Positions 1-13,379 of a stretch of DNA of 64,000 bases are shown here, piece by piece. Below the pieces are notes generated by a model. It ran no database searches. It was not told where the DNA came from and saw only the letters and a list, made by a program, of their open reading frames with translations. The DNA lies in NCBI GenBank assembly GCA_905221605.1, contig CAJNDS010002513.1, positions 1-64,000 on the forward strand, read 5' to 3'. This DNA comes from Symbiodinium natans (lineage: Eukaryota > Sar > Dinophyceae > Suessiales > Symbiodiniaceae). Position 1 is the first letter of the stretch; each line of letters starts with the position of its first letter. A program made the translations under genes and the position numbers.

Positions 1-860
1 ACGCGTGAACTCAATATTTCGCCCCCCCCCTGAACTCTAGAACCTATAGATATATGTAAGCACAATGTAAAGGGTCTTTGTGTAAACCCTAGGACCTCCT
101 ATCGGGGTCGGCGGCATTGGCGGTAGCCATTAAATAAATCAATATGGAGATTCAAGAATATTTCCTCCACACCGATAGATCCAGAACGTCTATATTCCAA
201 ATAAATTAAAAAATCAAGAAAGCAATAATGCGAAGAAAAAACCAAGCAAATCATTATAATCAACCAAAAATTAAAAAAAACACAAATGAACTAATATATC
301 CTCGCACTCGTCCCCACATACAAAGAAATAAACAAGAAGTAAATAAATAAGCAATAACAAAAACTCATTCATCCACATGAACACAAATAAATAATCAACC
401 AAACAAGAAACCACAAACAAATGCGTACACACAAACAAATACATTGAAACACACAAACGAACATACAGACAAATAAAAAATTAAAGAATTAATAATCAAT
501 CAAGCAAATCAATTTTTAGATAAACAAACAAATACACGCGCAGATAAACAGACAATACAACGACTTATGCAAAAAGAGTGAGTGCATTCATTAAACGAGT
601 AGCTTGAACATATAAGTTGGGTCAAGGTACGATAGATACTATAGTTCGATTTTAATTCAGCATTCTTAATATTATTAAGGATTCCTCTATCATCGAATGA
701 ATTTCACCCAGGCAGGGGTCATTAAACGTTAGAAACAAAGCTTACGAACACGAGAAAGAAGAGCGCGTAACTTCAATAAAAGTGCAAGCGAGTGATGTTG
801 AATTCATTCATAAATAAAGAACTAGAAGTCTCCAAACACAATGTGGAAAATCATGTTTTG
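1..860. other. AT-rich stretch without a recognisable gene
   Basis: Base composition is strongly AT-rich and unlike the roughly 50% GC rest of the window, with many runs of the type AAATAA and ACAAA. The only open frames are short and low-complexity. A 9-base C run sits at 22-30. No RNA gene or terminal repeat was recognised. It could be an old repeat or intergenic DNA. Confidence 0.6.
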
Positions 861-3800
861 CAATGATGAAAAAGGACCCCTCCGGATTCCCCAAGCCATA
901 TCGATATTTCTTTCAAATATTGGCCGTTGAAATAATTCCTTCCTCCGCCCGAACATGCCTGAGCCTATCGAATCGAGAGCCCGCAACTTTCCAGACCTCG
1001 TGCTGCCCTGAAGCCTAGCTCCACTAGCTTTCTTGATTTTGCATCTCCTGTGAGGCAGCTCCTTTTGCACAAAATACGCTCTTGGGCCTTGCACTGACCC
1101 AGGATTCATGATTAGAATGGTGCTATGTGCAACAACCATCTCAGATGGCTTTGAGAGGTCCTAGGTGCCGGTCGATGTCGAGAGAAGAAAAAGGCAAAAG
1201 ACGACCATCGAAAGAATATGGACACGCAGTGGGCGGAAGCCGACTGCCTGCAAGTGCCAAACATCACGGCAAGATTTGTAACTAGTATAGCAAGTTCTCG
1301 AGCAACATCGGCACGCCGTGTTGATACGAGAAGCATGCTGAATCATTTGCAGAGGAGGGCCACAGCATCTGCGTCTGGCCTTGCCGCCTCTTCAACAACA
1401 GCAATGAAGCTCTGCCGTTTACACACACACACACATCGAGCATGGAACAAACCCTTAAAACACAATCCTTCAAAATGTGCAATGCAGAAAGGCAAGTTGA
1501 GCTCAGCTTGACAAGCAATGCCAAGATGAACCTAGTGTAGGGTTTCGAGTTTACAAGGCTACGTCTGTCATGTTGAGATGACGTAGCTGAAGCTTGAACC
1601 ACTCGCCCCCCTCAACAGCAAGTCACAGAACCGTGACATGACTCGTCGCGTTGAACTCTCGCCTTCCTGTGTGCAGAGAGGAGATTAACTAGCGAAACCT
1701 TCGTTTCTTCAAGGAGGATTTATCCGAAGGATGTCAAATGACGTTGATCGTCCCACACCTTCTGGCCGCATCTGCTGTGGGCGGAGCGCGGGATGGTCAA
1801 CACCACGTTGCTTCAAGTCAGCTCACAACGGGGTGCATGGCATGCACAAGCTGTTGCTGCCATGGTCAAACCAATGCCTGTCTTAGAAACTGAACCTAAT
1901 AATTTAAACTAGAACAAGAATACGAATAATAATAACATTAATAGTAATAATAAGAATAATAATAGTAATCATCATAATAATAATATTGATCCTTGCAGAT
2001 GAGGATTGCGCCACCCAGCCGGGGTCGAGCCGTTCAAAGTGTCTTACAGCTTTGCCATTGCACTTAACATGGTCTGAACGCTTGGTTGGTAGCACGATAC
2101 GATGCGAAGACAGGACTTGCCTTCTCACCCCATATGGGTGTAGCACCCAATCTCTGAAGACCCACTAACGCGTGAGTGCTGGATCAGATGACTGGATTTC
2201 TGCGGTGCTGAACCCCAAAAAAACTCGAGAATGATGAATTAAAACGCCACTGGCTTACACTCGGATTCTCGCTTGGGGTGCAGACTTGCAGACCGTCAGA
2301 TTAAAAGCGATTAAACACAAACAGCCTTTTAGCATGATATGTAAGTTGCCAAAAAAAACGACAGGACCTCCGGAGAGTTTGGACCTAGCGAATCAGCATG
2401 ATGGCTGTCCATCCTCTGCAGAGATCCCAGGCCGAAAAGGCCTTGAAACACAGAAGCGAGTTGAGAATCTTTGAAAATGGAGGTGCCACAGCTCTTGCCT
2501 CTTGCTATACATCAATGCAAGCATGGCGGCAGGCTGCGTCTGAGGTATAACCACATGCCATGGAAGCGACTTGTGGCCTAATAACTGGTAACTGGCATCT
2601 GCACTGCATCGTGGCTCAAGTATCTCCAAAGTGGAAATCTGAAAGAAGGTACTCCTACTTGCTCTTGGCTCGCATGGAAGCCAGGATGTCTCGAAGTACC
2701 AATGACGTCATTGATGCAGGAGCACTGGCTCTCCTGACTGGACTCATCGGTAGGTTAAGCTCTCTCCATGTGGGTTTTGTGGAGGGACGTGGTTGAGGAG
2801 GCCGACTGGCTAAGGACATGCTAGCCTCATGCAGCAGTGGACATAGATGCGGATTTCTGGCAGCAAGCCGCAAGAAATGCTAAGCAGGGCCATGTCAGGT
2901 AGCTTCCCATTCGCTAGTTATGGTAGAGGAGGCAAGAAACCTCCAGAACTCTGCGCGCGTCACAGAAAGCGTGTTCTGGTCCTCCTGGAATCCACCACAT
3001 CGGTGAGGCGGTTTGGGCAACTGTTCACGGATTTGAGGAAGCGGTCGACATTCTTCACCTAAGAACCACACATGAAGAATTGAACAGCTCTTTCTGGTAC
3101 CGCCTGAAGTCGCACAGAGTCATACACGTCAGTAGTCGTCAGTGCAGTCACTTAGACATCGATCTGGTTCTAGATCTAGCAGCAGGAAGGAAGACTCAAA
3201 CTTCGAAATCTTGTCGCGCGTCGAAGAGGCGTGACCATTACGCATTTCATCACATATCACTACACCGTGTAGTCAAGCCAGGCCTGATTGAAGCAGGCCG
3301 ACAATCAGATTGCACGATGCTGGATTGTGATGCTCCCGCAGAGTCTGAGGTATGCGCATGCTTGTCATGCATTGCTCGATCTGGAGGGAGTGCTGTGCCC
3401 TTCGGAGGCCGCTGGGCCTGACAGCTGCAGGATTCGCGCTGGACCAACATCAGATGTTGTTGTCAAAATGCTTGTTCCCGAAATTGACGTTAAATCGGAA
3501 CTCCCTCGGTGCCGCCTTATGTCCTGAAGGAAAAAGAAGCCGATTGAGATGGAGTAGCAAACGCGACATTTGAAGGATCCAAGCATGATTTCCTAGAAAG
3601 GGTGCTAGCGCGGACAATTTTTCAGGCGCTGCTGTCGGACGAGTCGTCACAAGAACTGCTAGTGTTACTGCTACATACTGCTACTGCTGGAGTTCTGGCG
3701 CGAGCGAAGGTTTCTCCGCTGTCGCCACTTGCGGGGCTCGAGCTCCAGCAAGCATAGCACTCTCGGTTCTATGGTGTTCCTTTGTGGTCTGCTAGAGGAG

Positions 3801-4770
3801 GAATGGGCCATGGTCTGCCGGGGGAGGTTGAGTTGACATTTTGCTAGCGCCGTGCTAGCGTGGCGCTAGCGCAAAACACTGTGCCGGATTTTTCCAAGAT
3901 CTGATACTACGACGTGATGAACGACGAAAACAAGCCAGGAGCAGCAAATGTACCAAGTGTAACAAGAATATCGTTTCTTTCTTGTCATCGTTTTCCTAGA
4001 AGAACCTCTATCCTGGCAAAAGGGGCCCCGTCAATTCATAACGAAGAGGTGCGGGGTCATTACACCACCCCGGATGTTGTACGCACATTTCGGGTGGTGC
4101 GCCTGGCTGGACCTTCTCAATCAATCTCTGTTGGGTTCGCTTAGTGGTGACATGCGAAATTTGAAATAATGTTTGTTGATTTTACCTAGCGCGAACCTAG
4201 CGTTTTCCTAGCGCCACACTGGGGTTTTAGGGGATCCCCCTCGGTGCCGCCTTACAGCAAAGACATGAAAATAGACCGGCCAAACCAATTAATGTAAATT
4301 AAAGTAACTGGGCAAACACGCGAATTTTGAACGCAACCCATCTACACCCTTGGATGTGTAAATTCTTCATGCCTGTGAGGCATGCCGACAATGCTCTGAT
4401 TTGCCGATTCAAATCAGCTTCCGACGCGGCTGCGGGCGGCAGGAACGTTCCACGATGATGTCACCTGCGAGGGTTGCTAAAACAGAGCGAGGGTGACCTA
4501 GTCTTTGCTTGGATACGCACAAGCGAGAAGCGGTGGCGAAACGGCATCTGCTGCTCAAAGCAAGAAGAAAGCATCTACAAGCTATTCGGATCACAAACAG
4601 GTACAGTATTTCCAGGGCTGCTGAAGGAAGTCAAGGTTACCATCTGATTGCGGAGATGGCGAAGCAGCGTAAATTGGCCAAAAGCCCAAGGGCAGCAGAA
4701 ACAGCTTATGCAGGCCTCCTCAGAAAGTGATGGCAGACCATCCAAGACCTTGGGTTAAGAATGCTATTTT
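861..4770. other. gene-poor stretch
   Basis: Short open frames occur on both strands but none shows a recognisable domain or a splice-consistent exon series. A plus-strand frame at 4509-4730 is rich in K/R/A and ends at a stop, but has no recognised family. The part from 3.5 to 4.25 kb contains the CTAGCG words and direct repeat listed separately. Confidence 0.4.
3503..4254. repeat. 17-bp direct repeat bracketing a CTAGCG-rich segment
   Basis: An identical 17-base word beginning CCCTCGG occurs at 3503-3519 and 4238-4254. Between the copies the word CTAGCG(C) recurs at about 3603, three times within 3842-3873, and three times within 4184-4217. No open frame spans the segment. It could be a small non-autonomous insertion or a remnant of a dispersed repeat. 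Confidence 0.5.
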
Positions 4771-4919
4771 CTAAATTGCATCTGCCAGCCACCTTCGTAT
4801 CACAGGACAGCCAAGAAAGTGGCGTGACCAGCAAGAACCTCTTTCAAGTGCTCTGGAATGATCACTTCGGTGTTGGCCTGTCATGGTGTGAAGTGGCTGT
4901 GGAACACTGTGCTGGAAGC

Positions 4920-5010
4920 AGTAGCTGTGAACCCTCACAAATGCAGACCTAGCCTGCGCAAAGATCTCCTCATCGCTGGCTTCCCTGCCGAAGTAAAACC
5001 CACTTTGGAT
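4920..5010 (-). CDS. candidate exon, unknown product
   Basis: The minus-strand frame reads SGFYFGREASDEEIFAQ and onward, a normal-looking soluble amphipathic sequence. The opposite strand is also open here (frame ending at 5046), so strand assignment rests only on the minus-strand direction of the identified genes. No family is recognised. Exon borders are not determined. Confidence 0.2.
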
Positions 5011-5154
5011 AAGTGGAAGAGTCAGGCAAGCTACGCATTGTTCTGACTGCAGCACCCGAGCTGATGGTACAAGTATGCTGGCAGCTTCGCGGGGCATGTG
5101 CAATGTCAGTGCGCATGTGCGCGTGAATGTGCATGTGTGAAAGTGCATGTGCAT

Positions 5155-7890
5155 GTGCAGCAGCAGCAGTAGGAGTTGTGTCTGCGACGATTTCTTGGCT
5201 TAGGAACATTCCGAAAGACAGGACAAGCGACTTCACGCTACAGCAACAGTGTGCATGGTGTGCTTTCTGACCCCCGTCTGGTTGGGCAGCTACATTTGAT
5301 TGGTTGCCTCGAATCCTGTGTTGGTTACATTTGAGATGCCACCTGGCTCAGTTCTCTATTTTCCGGAGTGGCTTGTGACGATATGTGACGAGAAAAGCCG
5401 CGTTCGCTACATTCGTACGCAAACCTTAAGTTGCATGTAAGATACAGTAAGTGATCTGGACAACGATTTGCCTTGAGGGGTTCAGTTCTGCCCCGACCTC
5501 AAGATGTCACATCAATGCGGTTCAATGGCCCCACCCCTGGAGGTTGCAAGTCAGGCAAGCCACGTGCTGACGGCATCGTCCTGCGCGACCTCCCAGCCAT
5601 CATTGCATATTTGCGTGGTGCAATTCACAGGTAGCTGGGAGGGTCGAAGGCTGAGGCACCAGATAGAACTGACCAAGTTTCGCCAATGCACTCACAATGG
5701 GCCAATGTGCTTTCCCCCTCTCGCCACACGGTGCATGAACGCAAGCATTGAAAACACAAACCGCCACAGGATGCCGAAGCGACCAACTATGACCAACTGA
5801 TATTCGGACCTTGTGCTTCGAGACCGGCGCTGTCGTGCCAACGGCTGGAGCTGAGAAGATGACTTCCTGTTACCAACCCCAGGAGGGATCCCTCACTGCA
5901 ATTAGCCTCTGAATTTCCACAGGGTTGTGGAATTTGCTGGAGGTGCGTCCAATGTGCTGCCACTCTCCCTGTAATACCAACCACAACAGCTGAGGCGTGC
6001 GCGGAATCGTGCAGGCTGCTTGACTGCGCGCAGCCCATGGCTGGGTAGAGTATCCGGCGCAGACACCCACCCGTCAGGCCACTAGATTTCACCAGAGCCA
6101 CTGTGTCAACTTCCTTTGTTTATGCCCTGACAAACCGCGAAACCAACCAAGGACAGTGCGGAGACGGACCTCAGGCCTTGCTTTTCTCTTGCTGCTTGTA
6201 GGCTCTAGAAATGAACGGGGCTGTTTGCATCGCATCGCGCGCTATCCGGCTATCCCAATGTAGTCACAGCACCAAAACAAGTGCCACGTTCTGCCAACTT
6301 CCCGTTGACAACAACAACAAACAAAGTATACAAATGCAGTGCCTCTGGCATCCAGCCCCGACAGGAAATGCTGGGATATCCAGCCGTGCTACCCCATGAG
6401 GCTAAAACCTAGAAACCAGCAGTGCTGCAGTGCAGCCAGCCGGATAATTTGATTTGACTGCATCCGCCATGCACGAAACACTCTCATTGCTTGCGAGTAT
6501 GCCGACGAAAGGCAGCTGTAGGTGAATCTAAATCTCAAAAGCTCGTGTGGCTCTTCCGGTTTGATCAAGATGTGGTCATGGGCTCTACATGCTAACACTA
6601 CGTATGACTATGCCCACGAGATCTACCTACCGGGTATAGGATTTTTTGTGGCCGCGTGACCGCGTGTAAATTGTACTATTGTGCTACCTACCACGCATTG
6701 CCACATCCGTTGGTCGCGGTACGTCGTCATATGCCTGTCCATACCGGCCTACTATCCCGGACAAGGCATCTACTGGTTACGAGGAAGTTACGCGTAACTC
6801 ACAACGTTTGCTCTCCACCAAGCTTACTTTCGTCATCTGCAGGCATATTGCGCATGCTTGGTGCAGTCAGCTCCACGGCTAGACCGAGCAAGACACAGAA
6901 GCCGGCATGGCAGTCTGACCCGCGTCCGACCCGCTCGCAAGGGCTTTGGGGATAGGTCGTGGTTACTCCCTTATCGCAGCTTTGATTGGAAGACTTCCAT
7001 GGCCTTTGCGCCCGATCTGCTGGATGGTAGACCTGTGCTGAGTGGTCTATGACCAGCCACAGGGACCAACAAGCGGCAGCCGCGTTTTGCATGCGGCACG
7101 CCCCAAGATCTATTGATTCATTTCCAACTGCCTGTTTTCCAGTTAGTCAAGGAGGCCTGCTGTGTCGCATACTGAAACAAAGGCATCCCCTGGTGAAACA
7201 GCAGACCGCAAACAGTTGCCAAACCCCTCAACGGAACCTGAGAGGTTTGGAGTCTGCAGCTTGCTTGTCAATGTGGAGAGGATTGCAACTCTTTATTAAC
7301 AAGACCTGCATCTAACACGTGCTATCTCCCTTGACGATTGCGTTTTAGTCGGATGGATACTTCAGCAAGACTCCCGATGTTTCGAGCAGCTGCGGCAGCA
7401 TGAGCCTGCTTCAGGCCAATATGCTATGCACCTTGAGAGCTTAGCTTCCACATGACAAGCAGAGCTAGAGGTTGTGCCGCTGTGTGGGGAAACAGTAGTA
7501 GCTCCTCGCCATCGCTTGTGGTTGTCGTTGGAAATATGGGTAATATGGGTAAATGCACATTGAAATGGCAACGCACGGGAGTTTCGGAGTTTGTCTCGGG
7601 GCTGGACAAAGCCACACAGGCCAAGTCCCAAGCTCCTTGAACGAAGCTGCTACGAACTACGTCCCGTTTCCCACACGACTGTGCAACGTGCGGCTGGGAA
7701 TGGCTAGGCGACACGTGATGCCTGTACTTGCTAGCTGTAAGAGCCGGCATTCCAGGCAAGATGACATGGACTCAACGTTTCAAACATTTTGTCTGTCTAC
7801 CCACTTCATGGCTGTTGACAAGGTTTGCTAAGTGGACATGAACTGACCAGCTTAACTTGGAGCAGCGATCAGGCATGACATGGGATGACA
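5155..7890. other. gene-poor stretch
   Basis: Only short overlapping open frames on both strands. I see no conserved motif, RNA gene or strong repeat. Confidence 0.4.
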
Positions 7891-7897
7891 GAGTTTT

Positions 7898-10800
7898 CTA
7901 TGTTGGCATGAGGCTCGTCTTGCACAGTAGACTCAGTAGACACCGGACTAGCGCTTCTTGCCCGTAACGTCGGTCAAGCTCTTGCCTTGGCTTAAGGTTG
8001 ATGAATCGCATCTTTCGGGGGATGAGAAGGAACAGCACTGCTGACTCATGGCAACTCGTGGTTTTGAGGCGCTGAATGCTGCCGCGGATGCGGATATACG
8101 GCTCCTGGAAAGCCTCCAGGACATCAGGCCGCTGATCGCGGTCCCGTGCCAGAAGGCGGCCTTGGCTGAGAGTCTTCGCAAAAAACACCTCTGAGAATCC
8201 GGTGTTCTGAAAGGCATGTTGACATTTTGCAGCGCGACATTGTCCGCTTCTTGCCGGTTTGGTCCGAGGATCGCAAGAACTCCTTGGCCTCGTTTGAGAC
8301 TCTTGGGGCAGTTGGAATGACCTGCCATGGCAACAAGTTGAGCAACGTCACCAGCAACTTCAGTGGTTTCATGTCGCCCTCATGCGCCAGATTAGCCTAC
8401 AAAGAGAGGTTGCAAGATTTCAGTTGACAGCGCCACGCATGCCAATCTGTCACTGTGCCGTGCTCGACTCATGATGTGTTCATGCCCGAACCAGCTCGAA
8501 GGTGTCTTCAATGCCCGTCGACCGGCGGAAGGCATCCTCCAAATTGCTTTCTGGGACTTGCTTGATCATTGGTTTGCTTTGTATTCAGCGATGGGCAATG
8601 GCTGCTGCCTTCAGTGTCGATCTCACATGATCTCATGGCCCTTGTTAAAGGTGGTCCTGGCTCTGGCCCTCTCCGAAAGGTCGACGATTAAAGAGGAGTT
8701 CCTGGCACGAACGTGGCTGTGTAACACTGCGTCAAGACAGCCCGAACAGGGACTTCGGAAAGAATGAAGATTTGGCTTAGCTAGTGTGTGAACCTTCAAC
8801 TGAGCCCAAGCCGTTGCCATGTAGCAGCCGTTGCCATGTAGCAACCGATCTAGACTGCTGTCGCGGAGCTTTCGCGGGCGCACATGTAAGGGAACGAAAA
8901 CTTCCTTACGTAGGGACCTTTAGACTGTAGCATGATCTTTAGATCAACATCCATGTGCAGCTAAGGCACGAAGAAGACCACACCGGTACTCCAGACCTGA
9001 GTGTGAAGAAGCAAGCCTTAAAGCTGTTCAAACGTGAGCCTTTGTTGCAGATTCCAGCTAAAAGCTGTTGCTACACGCCCGGTCGACTCTGAGGTCGGAA
9101 GATCAGATGCGGATTCGGGCAGAGACTGGGCCATCGCTGGCAAGCTCCCTAGCTGAGATCGTGACGTCCACTTTACCTCAGCAGCGTGAGTGGGAAATCT
9201 TCCTCCACTCTTTGAATCCCGTGCGGTGTAAAGGTTGACTAAACCCTCGCACATTGAGTGGATAAGCTAGCATCTAAACTTGCTCTGCGCGCAGCCGCCT
9301 GCAGTGGCCAAACTTATTCTCAGAAACAGAGCTCGCATGGGCTGGATTGATCAAGCCACTGCTGATAGTAGGGGATGCTGTCTCGTGACCTAGGCAAACG
9401 CACACAACGTGTGGTCCGTGCTGGACGAAGCCTCAAGAAAAGGAAGACACATGACTTTTAATGTCCGAGGAGCACTCGGGTGGAAGATACCAGGAGGTGC
9501 CGGCGCCCCGAGTGGACAGCTCAATGATCCCCTCGTTGCCTCACATGCCACAGCTGGATGGACAAATCAGGAAACTTGTTGATGTCTTTCTGGCAGACTC
9601 GCTGAAATTCGCGTGACACTTCTTGGGTCTTAAGGTGCGATAAGCGCATCTCTTCAAGTCTCAAAAATGTTCAGGCTCAAGCCATGGTCCGCCATTTTGG
9701 AGAGCCCGAAGTCACCAATCTTGACCTACAGGAGGTCAGCATCTGTCCGAATGCTCTGGCGTATGTCGCTTATATAGTGTCCTAGATGCAGCGCAAAGTT
9801 CGAAGTTCAAGTGAACCCTTCGACCTGCCCGGCGTGATAGAACACATTGGATGGCTTGATGTCGTAGTGAATGATCTTCCGGCCACAGGTGTTCAAGTAC
9901 CGCAGTCCGCTCCTGAGCGTCTCTCCAGCTTACCAGCTATGTCACGCCTGATTCTTGCGCCACCTTGCGAGAGAAACTTAATTTTGCCAAGTGGCAGAAT
10001 CTGAATAATGATGGCTTTTGCTTCCTTTTCCGGCAGAGGGCCACCGGTCTTCAAGCCTCATCTGGCGGAAGTGATCAGCTGGCTGTAGTGGGGCCACGAA
10101 AAAAAGGGGATCACAAGGCTGCAGCAGTAACAGCATGTAACATCTTACCTCCTGTTGCACCGAAGCGGCGCATGTCCAAAGTCTCACCTTCGCAAAGCTC
10201 CAACACCAGCACGAATGCGTGGCTGTCCAAAGCGAAGCAGTCGCGCAGCTGGACAATGCCTTGCATACATGTTTGGGATACTTTGGGCATGCAGCACAAG
10301 CAGTTCGTTTTCGTTGAGGGCTGTGCTATCTGTTGCAATGCTCCGATTATGCGCATAGATGTGCGCAAGGTGCTCTCTTACTTATCTTCCTCAGGAGGTC
10401 TTTCGCATCGGCTACCCGGTTACCAGGACTGACCTTCATTGCTTGCCAGACACGTGGATGCGTCAAGGTCTTTTGGATCTCGGTTTCCTGGGCAAGGCTC
10501 GAAGTGCAGCACACGAGCTGCGCTGGACAGTGTGAGGCCGGAAAAACACGTCAATGACGACCGGAACTTCTGGAAGGCTTGAGGAGGAATGTGGCAATCG
10601 GCCAGCAAGCAAAGCATATTCACTTAGAGTATAACATGTCGCTTTCACAAAGCGCGACCTGATGCTGGGGGGATGACAGGGAAGGACACGGGAGGCACTA
10701 GTAGGCACTACTATGGCCGTGCTGCTCGAACGGCCCACCGCACCAAATCTTGACGTGTGGAGTCCGACATCTTCGTCTCGATCTCGTTAAGCTTGATGGC

Positions 10801-10974
10801 ACAGTAGCCTTAGGTTGGCCGAAGTCGTCCGATCGTAAGCCCCGCGGATGTTTCATGTGACATGCTTCAGAGTCGAGAGGCACATCATCTCCAGATCAAA
10901 CGCCTTGTAAATCTCTGAGAAGCCTCCCTTGCCGATCAAGTTCAGCAGCTGAAATCTATCCTTCAAACGACGAT
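7898..10974 (-). CDS. TLK: Tousled-like serine/threonine protein kinase (TLK), multi-exon
   Basis: TLKs are nuclear kinases that phosphorylate the histone chaperone Asf1 and act in chromatin assembly. Exons in gene order: 10974(?)-10882 glycine loop (LIGKGGFSEIYKAFD); 10808-10726 with the ATP lysine (YCAIKL); 10487-10454, only 34 nt; 10259-10149 (RIVQLRDCF, LELCEGETLD); 10056-9996 (PEKEAKAIIIQI); 9912-9825 catalytic loop HYDIKPSN, where HYD is characteristic of TLKs; 9725-9677 DFGLSK; from 9539 the GAGTSWYLPPEC segment; from 8701 NRRPFGEGQSQD; 8321-8273 (VSNEAKEFL); from 8160 RPDVLEAFQEPYI. Phases join exactly and the residue spacing equals animal and plant TLKs between DFG and PPEC. Donors are GC, GC, GT, GT, GC, GT, GC and one GA; acceptors are AG followed by G. 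The segment around the expected DVWS motif (8.7-9.5 kb), one small exon near 8.5 kb, and the C-terminal end were not resolved. Confidence 0.88.
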
Positions 10975-11289
10975 CTGAGCTCGTCAGCAGTGCTCGGTCA
11001 GAGGGACGAGATCTCAACATGCATGGCACTGGTGCTTAGTTGAACATGAGGTGCACAATATAACTCCGCAGGCAGTACTTGCTAGCAGCATCGATACAAG
11101 TATAGCTGCAGCATGTCAATGGCACAAGCCCCTAGCACGACATGCTTTAGGCTTGTCTGCATGGAGCCCGAACCTTCACGAGAGGATAGTGTCTGAATCG
11201 TGACCTGGCGGTCAAACGGAAAGCCCAGTGGCTTACTGCAATGCACATTATGCCCACATGACATCACAACACCACAGAATTCAAGCCGC

Positions 11290-11568
11290 CCTGGCAATCC
11301 GAGCCGGCTCCACTTGTCTTCTGCGTTCACCAGCATCTTATTTTGGAGGAAGGCATGCCGTTCCTCAGTGTCACCGCCGCACGTGGCATTTTATGCGCTT
11401 CTTTCAAGTGCCTTCATTTGTACATTGGTGAGGCCTACTCTGCAGCAGTAGCCCAGAGCACGAAACAGCCCTGCGAGGCTTGGAGCTCTGAGGCGTCTTC
11501 CGCCCTCAAGCAGCTCTCGCGCTCCTTGATGGCTGTGTCTTCTCTCCTGTCCAGTCGCAGGAGCCGCT
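11290..11568 (-). CDS. candidate N-terminal exons of the TLK gene
   Basis: Two minus-strand pieces sit just upstream of the kinase exons. One at about 11480-11567 is a charged helix (LDRREDTAIKERESCL). One at about 11290-11340 contains VNAEDKWSRL. Their order and character resemble the coiled coil and the NED...F stretch that precede the kinase domain in other TLKs. Borders and connection to the kinase exons are inferred. They could also be chance frames. Confidence 0.35.
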
Positions 11569-12139
11569 AGCATTCGCGACCGCTTTTTTCTGAAGCGCTT
11601 CGTGGCCTTGACATGAACTTCGGTCCTGCCAGGCCTGGCCCTGCCTTCTTCTGACAACTACAGCCTTGGGCATCCTGAAAGAGCATCCAGGCCTGATGTA
11701 CTCCATCCGGTGGTTGCAGACCTCGCCTAAGCCCAGAAGCCCAGAAGCGCAAACATGGGGCTCCAAATGATAAGGCACGTAAAAAACGAGAGTTGAGTGC
11801 ACAGTCCGATGCTGTCAGGAAGCGCTGCTCATCAGCTTCTTCAGTATTTACATCCGCTTCATCGTTCTCAACAGCCTGTCTGGGAAGTGTGGAACTTCGA
11901 TTCTTGACTACGACAAGACCTGACTGTAGCTACTGTAGCTAAAACAACTTGTGCTTATCGCACCTGCTCGGCACATTTCTGTGAAGCCTCCCCCAGCTAC
12001 GACTAACGGGGCCTTGTTTTTGGATTGCTTCGTCAGCGAGCCCTTCACGGCGGACACAGAATCCCGCTCCTGCCCAGTTGGGGGTCAGTGCTACTGTGTG
12101 AGACGGCCTGGCGAGCTCGCATTGGCAGGTGCTGACGAC

Positions 12140-13350
12140 TAAGGGGACTGGCAAGATCTTAAGCTCCTTAGCACAGCTCTTTGTAAGTGGCAGTCCTGCT
12201 GAAGCTTGCTCCTCATTGCCTTGATGGCATCCTTACGGTTGATGGGTTTGACGGTGCCAGTTGCCAAGGCACGTTCGCCCGCAAGCAGTTGACCAAAAGC
12301 AGGGTCAGCTGGCGAGAACAAGACGAAGCACTTGCAACACGAATATCTTGAACCAAGAGGCTGCTTCCGAGCCATTCTCCCACTCGATTTGACCGTACAG
12401 GTTAGTCTTGTACTTGCCCACCTGATAGAAGCTCAGGTTCTTGCAGGTTTGCCTCCTTGTGTGTACTCCTAGCCTAGCAGACATGGAGGGCCATGTTCAG
12501 GGACTCGCCCGAGCAAGTTTGACATCACGATTGTTCAACGTCTGACTGCGCCCCGGTAACTTCTGGCTTTGTGTTGACTGGTTGCTGCATCTGTTGTGCT
12601 ACGAAAGTCTGGCAGACCTAAGGGCGTCTCCAAACATCAGGCACAGTCAAGGTTATTCTAAGTGCCATTCGCCATAATATCCACATCCAACATCATCCAG
12701 CCGCTGGGGTGTAGAGCTCATACACCATCCAGTTTGCGCTGAGGCACACGGACACTGTCGTTGAACAGCTTAGCACGTGTCTTTTCCTTAGATCCCAAGT
12801 CCTACGTATGTACATCGCGTCGTCTGGAAACGCAAGCTGACAAGCAAAAAGTCTCTAGCACGCGGTGCGGAATTGGAATGAAGACCTATGCAAGCATTTC
12901 CTGTGTTCAGCTGAGTGGCTCTTTCATTCTTGGCATTTTCGATCAGGGCATCAGCTAGCATGAAACGGCCTGTCAGCTGACAGCTGGGAGGGTGCAGCCC
13001 ACCCTCATCCACCGGCACCTGAAGATGAGGCCTTTGTGTAATTGCCTCCCCCTCCCCGGCACCTTTTCTGTGCAGGCTGTGAGGTTGTGAATGCTGCTTG
13101 CCGCCACAAATTGCGTGTGCCAGGCCATGGCGGCCACATGCGGCCACAGCGTCAGTTTCTACGACAGGATCATGTTGCATACCTGTGCGTGTCTGAAGCC
13201 ACATGAAGCGCGTGAAGGCCTCGCTTGGCCACGCTGAGGAGATTTTGCATCTCCCGCTTCTGCTCCGCAAGCTCATGCCTTTGATGAACGAGGCTCCCTG
13301 ATGTCCGTGAGATACGCCCGGCTACTGGCAGGCAAGCCGCTGCAGTCGCT
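12140..13350 (-). CDS. candidate exon cluster, unknown product
   Basis: Several minus-strand frames look protein-like: at about 12180-12310 (ATGTVKPINRKDAIKAM), about 12370-12445 (SFYQVGKYKTNLYGQIEW), about 12900-12950 (ADALIENAKNERATQLN), and a coiled coil at about 13215-13290 (RHELAEQKREMQNLLS). None matches a family I recognise. They may be 5' exons of the TLK gene (a coiled coil would fit) or a separate gene. Confidence 0.3.
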
Positions 13351-13379
13351 TGATCTCGCGCTCTTTGGGGCATCCAGCC

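Noticed and set aside
121-135. GGTAGCCATT as a spliced-leader relict
   Set aside because: Only nine leader bases match and the diagnostic TTGGCTCAAG end is absent.
271-456. membrane-protein gene in the AT-rich start
   Set aside because: The hydrophobic translation comes from A-rich low-complexity DNA read in reverse, with no start context.
9965-10432. 155-codon plus-strand open frame
   Set aside because: It lies antisense to three TLK kinase exons whose phases and motifs are unambiguous on the minus strand.
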